Origin: Andrena cerasifolii
Taxonomy: Eukaryota; Arthropoda; Insecta; Hymenoptera; Andrenidae
Length of the DNA: 64,000 nt
Assembly: GCF_050908995.1 (NCBI RefSeq)
Contig: NC_135123.1
Location: 2,666,001-2,730,000, forward strand
Direction of reading: 5' to 3'
Positions within the stretch are counted from its first letter, which is position 1; each line of letters begins with the position of its first letter. Of the stretch, positions 20,444 to 32,400 are shown in pieces. Below the pieces are notes generated by a model that saw only the letters and a list, made by a program, of their open reading frames with translations, searched no databases and had not been told where the DNA came from. The position numbers and the translations under genes were made by a program.

Positions 20444-22049
20444 TAGTGGTGGAGAACTATCGATGGTTTATTTTCACTATCGATAGTTATCGGTATTGAA
20501 AATTGTGGGTTGATATCCGTGCAGTTCTGATCACTTAGCTTAAGAACTACTTCTAAAGCTGATAAAGCATTAAACTTGAAAAATAATTTTTATCCTAAAG
20601 AAATGATTTCTACTCAGCATAATGATAACCAAAAACATCGAAAAACATTCATTCGATCTTTAAATATCGATTATAAAAACATCGATGTATCGTTATCATG
20701 TTGCGTACCGCTGTTGCGATTCTCGCTCTAGCGGCGTTTAGCGCAAGCTCTTGGAGCGCGAAGTTCGAACTTTAAAGAGTTAAGGATGAAGTTTATTACA
20801 TTTTAAATTTGTCTTCGCCTCCTTCCTTATCGCTCGAAAACAATGCATTGATTTTAAAAGAGGAACGAACGTATGAAGAAGCCTGTTTCTTCGCCTCGCA
20901 ATTCATCACCGACGTTGTAAAAGCACGGACGTGTTATAATAAAGCCCAACCTTTGATCAATCTTTAAATATCTTTGTTCGTTTCTTAATAGTTCTGGTTA
21001 ATATTCAATAATTAAATTCAGTTCAGTTCAATAATCTTTATTTGGTTCAAAGTTATTCGTTACTAGTTGTCTTGTTCAATCAACTTCGCACGATTCGCGA
21101 GCAGAACCCTTTTGGGTTCCACGGACACCGGACTACATCGAGATTCCCATAAAAAATTAGAATTCCCAGCCGGCCCCGCAACACCGCGCAATCTCGAGTT
21201 GGTAACAATGCGTTTTCCACTATAAGAAAGACTTGGGGCTTCTGCTAGAAGGTTGTCTGCCATGATGATTAGCCAGAGTTTAAATTCGACTCTTTTTCTA
21301 ATAAGAATGCAAATTGTATATATGAAGACGTTTTAATTATGTTCAATTTATATTTATTAAGATGCGTTAGGTTATTGTATTATTATTTATAATTCTTGTA
21401 CGAGTCGTATATGTAATCATAGTGAAGCCAGCAACATGTTTGAACTTCGACTTTTGCATAACATGTATGGAAGCCGCTCCATGTACTAGCTTTTGTCACT
21501 TTCACCGTAGAAACGCAAAATAACGACTCTAAAAATCACCACTTCAATCCTGTCTGTACTAGCGATAGCAAGTTTATTTCTGAGCTCAGTTACAATTCAT
21601 ATTTCCATCTTTAAGTTATTGAGAACTACAATAAAACAGTTAAAATTACAAGAATACTGATTATTTGTACAATTGAAGTTCAATTTATTTAAACACGAAC
21701 GCGCAACTCCGAGTAGAGCGATTCTGCGCTCTACGGGCATCGACCCAGCCCCTAGGACCAATCCCCCGGCTGCAGGACCACGCAACACATCACTATCGAT
21801 GACTATCGATAACTATCGATAACTATCGATGACTATCGATAACTATCGATGACTATCGATAACTATCGATGTCTATCGATAACTATCGATGGTTGATAGT
21901 CCAACTATCGGAAACTATCGATGGTCGATAGTCCAACTATCGGAAACTATCAATAGTCGATAGTCCAACTATCGGAAACTATCAATAGTCGATAGTCCAA
22001 CTATCGGAAACTATCAATAGTGCCGACTGTCGATAGTTCTACACCACTA
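20444..22049. mobile_element. hAT-type element with TATCGAT-rich interior
   Basis: Tips TAGTGGTGGAGAACTATCGA and, inverted, TAGTGGTGTAGAACTATCGA. Flanks GATTTATG and CAATTATG agree at 6 of 8 positions, a diverged 8-bp duplication. The left 250 bp and right 260 bp are rich in ATCGAT motifs; the middle (20700-21790) is GC-richer and contains two short minus-strand frames that I do not recognise, possibly a nested LTR-like piece. It occupies half of the oxt-Naa60 intergenic space. Confidence 0.75.
21794..22030. repeat. Minisatellite of ACTATCGAT units
   Basis: About ten tandem 10-bp units (ACTATCGATA/G) from 21794 to 21895, then four ~35-bp units built on GTCCAACTATCGGAAACTATC to about 22030. 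Several units contain TATCGATA, the core of the Drosophila DRE element. Confidence 0.88.
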
Positions 22050-22166
22050 CAATTATGCAGGGTTCGGACCGATTATTCTGCAGTCACAGCCGACTCTAGT
22101 ACTAGCCTAGTAGTCATGGCGGGGACAAACATAAAAAAAAATACATACGGGTCGAATCTGTATATA

Positions 22167-22262
22167 ACCCAGATAGCACACGTCGTCTATAAGCCGTCTT
22201 TACGACGTCTTTCAGACTTTCAAGACGTCTTAAAGACGGCTTATAGACAACGTGTGCTATCT
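22167..22262. repeat. 96-bp hairpin MITE (AGATAGCACACG ends)
   Basis: Left AGATAGCACACGTCGTCTAT and its inverse on the right; arms of about 45 bp meet at CAGACTTTCAA. A short perfect-stem structure with GACGTCTT motifs. Not a microRNA by itself: the ends look like transposon termini. Confidence 0.72.
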
Positions 22263-22394
22263 GAGACCTCCTCCTCTTTGAAGTCGGTTAAAAACGGCAT
22301 TCCCGTCTATAACACAAGGTTCTATGGCGCGGACTGCAGCGCCACTGAGCGCCACGCGGTCGGTCTGTCATCTGTCAGTACTCGATTCGTTTGA

Positions 22395-23174
22395 ATTTCT
22401 GACATCTGTTCTATCCAAATTTCTTCGACTTTTATATCAATGTTGATAATAATGTCAATGCAAATATGATGATAATGTGAATATAATACTATGAACAATA
22501 TTCATAAACTACAAATACTCCTTGATTAGAAAATGTTGATTAGTAATTTTCAAACTGTACACAAATCATTTAGAATACTGTCGTATATTAAGATTAATTT
22601 ATATAAATACATAAGTCTAATAATCCTGTTCAACGAAGATATATAGATCGAGTACAAAACAGAAACCTTCGCGTTTCTGTAGAATAATGTAACACGATCT
22701 CTAATCAACGATAAAAGTAAAATAAAGCATTTCGATATTTATATTTGACTTCATGTATGTACGTACACATAATTGCAATTTTCCTTTTAATTTTATACTT
22801 ACGATGATTGCACGATTACGATACCTGATAACTCGAATAAGCTGCTTTATCTTTCAATTATGTACTTGTAAGATAAATTGAATAAATATTTTGGACCATT
22901 TATCGTAAAAACTGAAGGTACAATGTTGTAATCATATTTTTAAGATTTCTGTATAATCCTCCGTATGTCAGAACGAGAATGAAAAACGGAGAAACATAGA
23001 GAGAGAGGTATTGAGGAGGCGAGATAGAAAGAGATGAACGGTCGGGTTGGAGGGGGGGGGGGACAAAATGTCCGCGGGTCTCAATATGTTTACTAGCAAA
23101 CGTTTACATGCAACGTGACATGGTTAACATTGCTCAAGAAATGATTGATGAAACGGTAGAAAAACCGAGGCGTA
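22395..23174 (+). other. Naa60 5' flanking region and 5' UTR
   Basis: AT-rich up to about 22970, then a purine-rich stretch (GAGAGAGAGG, a 12-base G run at 23052-23063) just upstream of the start codon. No transcription start can be fixed. Confidence 0.4.
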
Positions 23175-23191
23175 ATGGCCGTATCTTTTAA
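23141..23191 (+). promoter_or_regulatory. Upstream ORF overlapping the Naa60 start
   Basis: ATG at 23141 opens a 16-codon frame (M-I-D-E-T-V-E-K...) that ends at 23189-23191, past the Naa60 ATG at 23175 and in another frame. If present in the mRNA it would reduce initiation at 23175. The Naa60 frame itself has a TAG shortly upstream of 23175, so no longer in-frame start is possible within this exon. Confidence 0.5.
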
Positions 23192-23421
23192 TCGATACCT
23201 GATTTTACCGGAAATTGAAAAAAGTGAGTTCAAAGTATCTCAAGAAAACAAATATAAATATACGGATGAGCATACTACAAGAATTTCGTCTAATGAACAA
23301 AAAACCTCCGTGACACCGGCAACCGTCCCCCTATGTGTCTTGGGCGACGTTCAGTTGCGCTTCCTCTGCCCCGATGACCTGGAGGAAGTACGGGCTCTCT
23401 GTCAGGATTGGTTCCCTATTG
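23175..23421 (+). CDS. Naa60: Naa60 exon 1
   Basis: Residues 1-82 plus one base of codon 83. Polar N-terminal extension, then the first GNAT strand and helix (RFLCPDDLEEVRALCQDWFPI). Donor GTACGA at 23422 is a weak match to the consensus after GT; the frame runs on to 23474 in the intron without similarity, which supports the splice. Confidence 0.92.
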
Positions 23422-26400
23422 GTACGATGCTTTCCGTGAATATGAAATTAAATCTTAAAATTTACACCGTATAAGAAACTGCGGGTAAACTTCTCATCCG
23501 GGAAACCTTTTTTTTCACCGAACAATTTATATGGATCGAAAGCACGTACCAAACAACTTGCGAAAATAACAATTTTGAGTTTAGGAATCTATTCAGTGAA
23601 AAGTTATTAATTAAAAGGGACTGCGAAATTTTTACGAAAATATTCTAACCCCTAATGTGACTAACTATTATGCTTCAATTCGAAAGGATACTTTTTCTTA
23701 ACCAATACTATACAACAGTAGGCCCAAACTCACATCGGTTCGCTACCATGCTTTACCTGCCCAAGTGGGCCCCTCCATCCCACTAATCAGGCCCCAACCA
23801 ATACTAATACCCTGGACAAATTAGAAAGTGGAATGCGCACAATATACTTTATCGCTTTGTCATAAGTAGACTGCGGATGTTCATGCAAATGCATATTTTT
23901 ATAGGCAAAAAGTAAAATAATGGGACGTAGACAGAAACTTGTTTTGTCATTAGAGAAATCCAAAATTGTACTTTTTATTTTGCATATCATGCATATTGCA
24001 TGTTTTGCATAATGCATATTTTGTGCATATTGCATATTCTTTGTGTAGTATTTGCACATTTCTTACATATTTCTCATATGTTTTGTGGACACGCGGCTGA
24101 CTTTGCATTACGTGCTGAATATAGGCACAAAAAAATTGATAAACGTTCATGGCGGAGTCAATAATTTTGTATATATGTATCCCACGCTACACGGAACTTC
24201 TGGTCAATTAGATCACGAGGGTCGCATGTATGTTGCATATATGTTGCATAAGTGTTGCATATATCTTGCATATTAAAACATATTATACATGCACAAACAT
24301 CCGGAGTCTATTCATAAGGTAGGGGAGACCGGGGCTAGTTGATACGTTTTTCTGTTTTCAATGTTTTTCATTTTCGTTTGAATTAATTACTTGATAACAA
24401 ATATGCTACAATATACTTTGGTCCTTCCTCTTTAATATATAGTAAGCATAAACTTGAGGAAATACATACAAAATGAATGAAAAAATGTTACTTGGACAAT
24501 CAATTTGTATGTATCAAAACTATTTACTTTTTCTCTATATAAAAGAAAACAGTTAAGAAACATAGGAAAGAATTGAACAACAATCTTCACATATCTCGCT
24601 CAAATGGAGCTACATATATACGGTGTCGAGATAATTCGTCTGTATCAACTAGCCCTGGTCTCCCCTAATTGAACATCTTCAAAGAAAGAATCTACAGTTT
24701 CAGCAAACTGACGACACTTGATTTTCCCTCTTAAACAAATGAAACGTCCAGCACCATGCTGACCTGTTTCAAATAACTTCATCGGTTTGCGATGAACACC
24801 ACAATTCTTACTAATTCTCAGCAACCCTTGCTGCTGCAACCGTACTAGAGCACTTTCTTCAGACTGTGATAACGAACACAAGTTCTACGTTACCATTTTA
24901 AATATATGTAATTACTTTATTTCTTTTTTAGCCTAACAAGGAACACTATTCAATTGATGATGGAATGGCGCAGATTTTTTATATACAGTGGCTCTTTAAA
25001 ATCGCATAACATTTTTAAAATTGGTCCAAACGACTTGAGTTTTTTTGAGAAGCTAGAAGGATTAGTTTGCTAAGTGACGTGATTCGTCGTTTTGAAAAAA
25101 AATGCATTTGGTGGGAATAGCAAAAAAATTAGAAAAGATCGTTTTTTCAACTTTTTTTTGTGAGCCTGTAAGGAAAATTCAAAAAACCCGTTTGTAGATT
25201 TAAATAAGTTGTATATGTGTCTATAATTTCATCAAAATCGGTTAACGTTGCTCTGAGTTATAAACGCTTAAAGATTGCAGGAAATTCCCAAAATCAGCGA
25301 TTCTCGACCTTATTCTGCGATCTTTAAGCGTTCATACCTCAGAGCAACGTTAACCGATTTTCATGAAATTTTAGACACGTATACAACTTACTTCGATCTA
25401 CAAACGGAATTTTTTAATTTTCATTACAGGCTCACAAAAAAAAAGTTAAAAAAACGACCTTTTCTATTTTTTTGCTATTCCGACCAAATGCATTGTTGTT
25501 TCAAAACGACGAATCACGTCACTTAGCAAACTAATCCTTCTAGCTTCTAAAAAAAACTCAAGTCGTTTGGATTAATTTTAAAAAAGTTATGCAATTTTAA
25601 AGAGTGTACGATTATGGCAGTGAGCCATTGTAGATCGAAAGTATATGTCACAAAGGTCATAAAAGTGTAAACTAAAGATGCTCCCAAAAGCTGGTCTGAC
25701 CTTGAAAAATCGACAAAGGTGGAACCGGGGAAAGAAGAAAAATGTGGGAAAGAGAATGACAAATCCGTGTGTTCAAATTTAATTGTCTCTATTATATGAA
25801 AATACATTATAGTAAATGAATGATAATAGATTAATGATAGATAGTAATTAGAAAAAATTAATGATAATAAATGATAATACTAATGAAATCACAACAGCGG
25901 GTAACCATTACATTTATGATAATCTTGTCGACAAGAGGGTTTAAAAAAGTGATTGAAGCAACAGTAAATTTCACAATGACTGCAACGAGCGAACACTATT
26001 TCTTTCATAGCTTTATCAACGAGACAGTTTAAACATGTCACTGACATTATTTATTATCATTAATTTTTCTAATTATTATCTATCATTAATGAATTATCAT
26101 TAATTTACTATATTGTATTTTCATATAATAGAGATATTTAAAGAGTGACCAAAAAAATAGCCTCTTTTTGGTGCCACGATTTTCGAACTGAATTTTATAC
26201 GAAACGATACCTTATGATGAGACATCAATCATGCAAAATTTTCAAGTTGAGGTGACAATTAGTTTCTGAGATATGGGAGGTCAAAGAAGTGAAAATTCGT
26301 TAACGCGTCAACCCATACGCTTCGATGTACGGACTTTTATGTCAGTCCGATAATTTAAACAGTTATTTCCAGGGGTTTTGCTGACTACTAACAACGAATT

Positions 26401-29400
26401 TGAACTTAGATTTTCAAAATTCACGAAAAAAAAATAAAAATCAAGAAATATAGATGTCTGTGTAGTGGGTGTTTTTTTTTAAATATATCGTCCACCATAT
26501 TGAATCGACCATTGTGAGTTTTACTGACTGCTAACAATGAATTTGAACTTAGAATTTCATTTTTGGGTCACTCTTTGAACAGACAGATTTGTCATTCTCT
26601 TTCCCTCATTTTTCTTTTTTTCCCTTTTCCACCTTTGATGATTTTTCAAGGTCAGATCAGCCGTTGGGAGCATCTTTACTTTATATTTTTGTGACCTTTG
26701 TGACACATACTTTCGATCTATGTAAAGAAATCTGCGTGATTCCATCATCACTTGAACAGTGTTCCTTGTAAGTATTTTATGTTCTCGAAATCCCTCAATG
26801 TAACCGTTTGGAAAAACAAAGAAACTAGAAAATATATCAAAATTTTGTCAAAAGGCGTAGAAAATTGGTCAAAATTTTGCAACTTTTTCGCCTCGTAACT
26901 TTTCAACGAATAGATTCCTAAACTGAAAATTGTTGTTTTTGCATGTTGTTTGATACGTGCTTTCAATCCATATAAATTTTTGATGAAAAAAAGGTTTCCC
27001 AGAGGTAAAGTTCACATGAAACTACTTACACTTTCCTTTTCGATATAATTAATCCTTTCTGGTTCTATGTTCAGTGTCTTTGAAATTAATCTAAGATTTC
27101 ACTGTTCTGTTTATGTCATTTCGGCTTCTTAAACGTTAAATTTATTTCAAAGTAATCCGATCTCAAGGAGGTATTATAGTAGGCGTTTGAGAAGATGAAT
27201 CGTGGAAAAAAGGATAACGGATAATGATGTAAGATCCTCTGAGTGTTATTCGAAAGAAGAGAAAACAAACAGAAGTCGATTACTTTTTTATTGAAACATT
27301 TGTTATAAATACTCGCTGCTACATGTTCATGTATTGGTCAAACATGTTTAGGCAGAGAGGTTCCAAAATGCAGTTTCCAGATTTCAATGTATGCTGGCAC
27401 ATTAATGAGACTCGAAGTATTAAAACCAGTGATACTTGGTTTCGGGGGTATATGGCCAACTAGCTGTACCCAGGCCACGCGTTGCTGTGGATCACAAGGG
27501 AAGATCCCGAACCCGAAAATTCAAAAAATTCTGAAACTTTGTGAATATGTAGGGAATTTCCTCCTGATTACAACGCAATTTTTGTTTTCTGCCCAAATTC
27601 ACTCTAAGGGGGTGTAATTGACCCCTGAAAATCCAGTTATTTTTCGATTTTGTGTTATAACTCGTGAACTGTAAAATAATTTTTGTTACCAAATGGTAGA
27701 TCTAATTGAAAGAAGTAACTTTTGTCTGGAAACTTTTTTTCTATCTCTTATAGTTTGCAAGTTATAACACAAAATCGGAAAATAGCCGAATTTTCAGGGG
27801 TTAATTTTACTCCCTTCGAGTGAATTTGGGCAGCAAACAAAAATTGCATAGTAATCAGAAGGAAATCCCCTACGTATTCACAAAGTTTCAGAATTCTTTG
27901 AATTCTCGGGTTCAGGATGTTCCCTTGTCAGTCTGGTTAAATGGAAAAGAAAGAAAAGAGAAAGCGCACGTTTCTAATATGTTTAATTTCACAATGCTTG
28001 GTATATAAAAACGCGCGTATTCGACTGCAACGTTGTGTAAAAATTTCAAAGCAATCGGTGAAGAACTTTCGGAGATTTAAGATTTTGAACAAACGCACAT
28101 GTACATTTTTATTTATATAGATTGTTTACAAGATATGTAAAGTTTTAAGGGGGTTTTTATTTTCCCTGGCAGAAGCAATGTTAGCAATTAAATGCGTGAC
28201 GGTTACTCGGTGATTGATAAGCTCCTCGTAGAACGCTGTCCCTCTTGTGGCTGAATTTATCACTAAATGAAACAGTTTCTAATGGATACAATTTTGCGTC
28301 GCATATTTTTTAGAGTATAAAGCCGGGAATCCACCGGGAAGGTAAGCTAAACTATGCTATGCGATGCTATGTTTTAACGTAGCTTTTCGAGGAAACGGTT
28401 CCATAAGAATGTATTGAAGCTAATTTTTTTAAAACGTAGCATGGTATAACGTAGCATCACATAGGTTAGCTTAGCTTCCCGGTGGATTCCCGGCTTTACG
28501 ATTATCTTCACTTAATACAGTAAATTTCGTGAATCCATAAATTACATTTAATTACTATTTTTATTAGTTTATTCAGATAAGTTGAGTAAGAGGAGTGTCC
28601 CAATTTCTGCTCATTTAAGGGGACTAGGCAGCCAGATCGCTCGAAAATCAAGTATTTTTTGCGAATTAATTACAAGGAGATGAATACAAATTGTGACTGG
28701 TACTTTTGGGTAATGTTTGTTAATACTATAAACAGTAAAAAAAAAATTATTTGAATAATATATGCATATGTATGACAGCGTTACAGTTGCCTGATATAAA
28801 GGTGTTTTTTTTTTGGAGCCGCTGTAATTTTGCAGTGATTCTGGCCGTAAGAAATTGAATTGTGAAATATCCTCTGAAAATGATACTTTACCCTGACTTC
28901 CATTCTGCCCTGAACCTATTGAAAAAGAAAAAAAAATCAAAATTTAAAAAATGGCGGCTGTAAAACGGCAAATTTTAAAGAAACTTGATTTTTCGCCAGG
29001 GAAAAAAGCTATTTTATTTTTTTTTGTCAAAACAGAAGTTTTCACAGACTTACGCTTAGGTTCAGGTCGCAACTAGACATGTTTCACATATACTGTTTTT
29101 TTTTTTTCAAATCGACTTCTACCTCCGTTTTTTTCGCAATCACTGCAAAACGAAGAGGAAATATGATTCCGAGAAAAACGCGTTTAAAGTTTCGAAAGAG
29201 GAATTAGTCTACTTCCGTGCGCGTAGAAATGGTTTGTGACGCGCTCGACCTTTTCGGCTGTAAAATCCTTAATTTTGCGAATTTTATCATAAACCAAACG
29301 GCATTTTACTCGGGAAGGGTGGTACTTTCGAAAAATACAAAAAATCGAGTTTCTGACTGCCTAGTCCCCTTAAGAGGTTACTCGTCAGAAAGAAGGTGTA

Positions 29401-32400
29401 AAAAATTTGTTTGTGATCAAAATTTGCAGAGTAATTGATTAATAATAAATCAACCAGAAAATCGAAAACTATTTAAGAAAGATATTTTAAGATGTTTAGC
29501 TACTAGTAATTAAATATAATGCTTTAAATGTCCGTATTTCTGCTCACGAAAAAATAGCGATGTACGTATTTCTACTCACCATTTGTACCAATTTCTGCTC
29601 ACGTAATATGTTGCATTTTCAGGTTAAAATAAGTTACATCTTTTATGGAGATGTTTTATAACACAACAGCAAAGCATAAGATAATGATAAACAAAAAATA
29701 AAATGCCTTCGAATAGAAATAGAGGTTACAGCATGTATTGAATTGTGGGGTTATGTTATTAAAATTTTGGTGAGTAGAAATGCGGACATAACGGTGATTC
29801 AGTTGACCCTAAATCAAATCACCTGTTTTCTATTTAAAACAATTAAAAATAGTAAAAAAAATCTACACCCAGAGCACAATACGGTGTCTGGTTTTGTTAT
29901 TGAATAAGAACTTTTACTGCAAAAACTATTTTCTGCCCAATTATCAAATACCAATAGTGAAGCTGTTACTTAGCACAACCAGCTAAAACAGAGTTGAAAA
30001 ATCATGAGTCTCTCATTTTAAAAGTTTTTCGTTGCTTATGCTGCACTTTGATTAGCCCCAAGCTTGTACAACACTCGTGTAGATATTCTAATAATTTAGA
30101 ATTACTTTGTTGCACCTATAATACAAACATAACGCTTATAATAATAAGAAAAACACGAAATGAGCAGAAATGGGGACATGAGCAGAAATTGGGACATTCA
30201 CCTTAATTAGCACTTATGTATTCCTATATCCAAGGAAACTTAACTCATACGTGTTCCTATATCCAAAAAGTATCTGTTTTAAATGTCCGTAAATAAATGG
30301 TTAAATGTCTGCTCTAAAAACCATAGAGGAAGTGCAGTATATTTGGAATGCCAGTTTGATTAAGACGAATAAAAAATTACAGCAGAGGATGGGAACAAAT
30401 AAAACTGCATAATATCATAGGAAAACTAATAAACTTTTATATTTTAAACTCTCAGTAATAATAAAAAACAAAAAGTAACTGAAACTTTGATCTAAATGAA
30501 AAATGACAGGAAGTATCGATTTCGTTAAGGTGCAGGTAATTTGGAATATCGCTATTCCAATTTACCTTCACTATATAAACTTAAAAAAAAACATGTAGAT
30601 AATGAAATTATTTTCTTTCATGATATAATCAGGCTGAAAAATCACAATATAGGAACAATTTTAAATAAATAAAATACATAAAATGTAATATTTAAGTTAA
30701 ACGATTTCATTTAAAATTTAGTAAAAACTAAAAAATGTAGTGTATTTTAAATAAAATCGTTTAAGTTCAATTTTTTTATGTATTTTTTTATTACTTACTT
30801 TTTAGGGTCGAAGTTTTATTTGTCGTTATAGGCTGATTTCAAGTCGTTTGGATTTGTGGGTATGGGTTATATTTATTGATGACCGGGTAATTTTTAAACC
30901 ACTTGGGGTTATTTTTCATAATTTTGTATTGTCATCTACAGTGGCTCACAGCCATAAAATCGTGCACTCTTTAAAATCGCATAACTTTTTTAACATTAAT
31001 CTAAACGACTTGAGTTTTTTTTAGAAGCTAGAAGGATTAGTTTGCTAAGTGATGTGATTCGCCGTTTTGAAAAAAATGCACTTGCTCGGAGTAGCAAAAA
31101 AATAGAATAGGTCGTTTTTTCAACTTTTTTTTGTGAGCCTGTAATGAAAATTCAAAAAACCTGTTTGTAGATTTAAGTAAGTTATATACGTGTCTAAAAT
31201 TTCATGAAAATCGGTCAACGTTGCTCTGAGCTATAAACGCTTAAAGGTCGCAGGAAATTCTCAAAATCAGCGATTCTCGACCTTATTCTGCGATCTTTAA
31301 GCGCTCATAGCTCAGAACAACGTTAACCGATTTTCATGAAATTTTAGATACGTATACAACTTACTTCGATCTATAAACGGAATTTTTTAATTTTCATTAC
31401 AAGCTCACAAAAAAAAGTTGAAAAAACGACCTTTTCTATTTTTTTTTTGCTATTCCGACCAAGTGCATTTTTGTTCAAAACGACGAATCACGTCACTTTG
31501 CAAACTAATTCTTCTAGCTTCTAAAAAAAACTCAAGTCGTTTGGATTAATTTAAAAAAAGTTATGCGATTTTAAAGAGTGTACTATTATGGCTGTGAGCC
31601 ACTGTAAACTATGCACGCCTGCAAAGTTTCGAGCCTATTGGATAGTTGGAAGTGGGTTAAAAACCCACTTAAAATTGGGTTTTTAGATTTGAACCAAACA
31701 AACATAAAAACAAACAAACAAACAAGCAGATGATCGAAGCTGAATAAAATTGTTTAAAAATCGTTTAGGCGGTAGGCGTTACTCGTGAAACAAAAGCATT
31801 GCTAATTGTAAGCTTTGGAATATTCCAAATTACCTTCACCTTCGGTATTCCGAATTATTAGCAACACGGCATTGAAACCTAAAATTTCATGTCACACTTT
31901 GTTTTCTCGAAATTATCGTAAAACTTACAAGCAACCATAGAAGGAACATGCAGATGAGTAGATTAAGTGTTTAACTCTAAAGTTTCGACATATTTTAACC
32001 ATGATTGAAACGATTGAATACTTGCTGAAAAAGTTTTGCACATTGACGTTTTCTTATTCTGCAGGTTAAGTCGAAAATGTTAAAATGCCGGTTCATCCAC
32101 AAATGTTATTAGTTAACAGGTCATTAGCCCCTATTATCTACGGTGTTACAAATTAGATAGCGTCAGTGGCGGATTTAGAGGGGGGGGGGGCGCCCCTCCC
32201 TCAAGGAAAAAATACTTATTTTAATTCGCAAAATACTTATTTTAATTCGCAAAATACTTATTTTAATTCGCAAAATACTTATTTTAATTCGCAAAATACT
32301 TATTTTAATTCGCAAAATACTTATTTTAATTCGCAAAATACTTATTTTAATTCGCAAAATACTTATTTTAATTCGCAAAATACTTATTTTAACTTAGTAA

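Larger units (their letters stand above)
23474..27027. repeat. Large inverted repeat, outer shell of a nested cluster in the Naa60 intron
   Basis: About 100 bp at 23500-23600 is the inverse of 26885-27000, for example TTTAGGAATCTATTC and ATTTATATGGAT on the left. Between the arms lie a 24322-24665 MITE, an unexplained reading frame, and the 24937-26768 element. End positions are approximate. Confidence 0.7.

Noticed and set aside
20700..21790. Solo LTR or retroviral-like element inside the TATCGAT hAT element
   Set aside because: Some LTR-like features (AATAAA near 20937, GC-rich blocks) but no paired LTR, primer-binding site or gag/pol motif; left as unassigned interior.
21796..22030. Could the tandem repeats be a CRISPR array?
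   Set aside because: Units are 10 and about 35 bp, contiguous, without unique spacers, in a eukaryotic genome; it is a minisatellite inside a hAT element.
22167..22262. MicroRNA precursor
   Set aside because: Stem is near-perfect over its full length and the ends look like transposon termini; no asymmetrical bulges or conserved mature arm.
23422..23474. Naa60 exon 1 reading through to its first in-frame stop as a separate short gene
   Set aside because: Residues after the Asp codon split lose all similarity, while splicing to 46681 restores the GNAT fold in the right phase.
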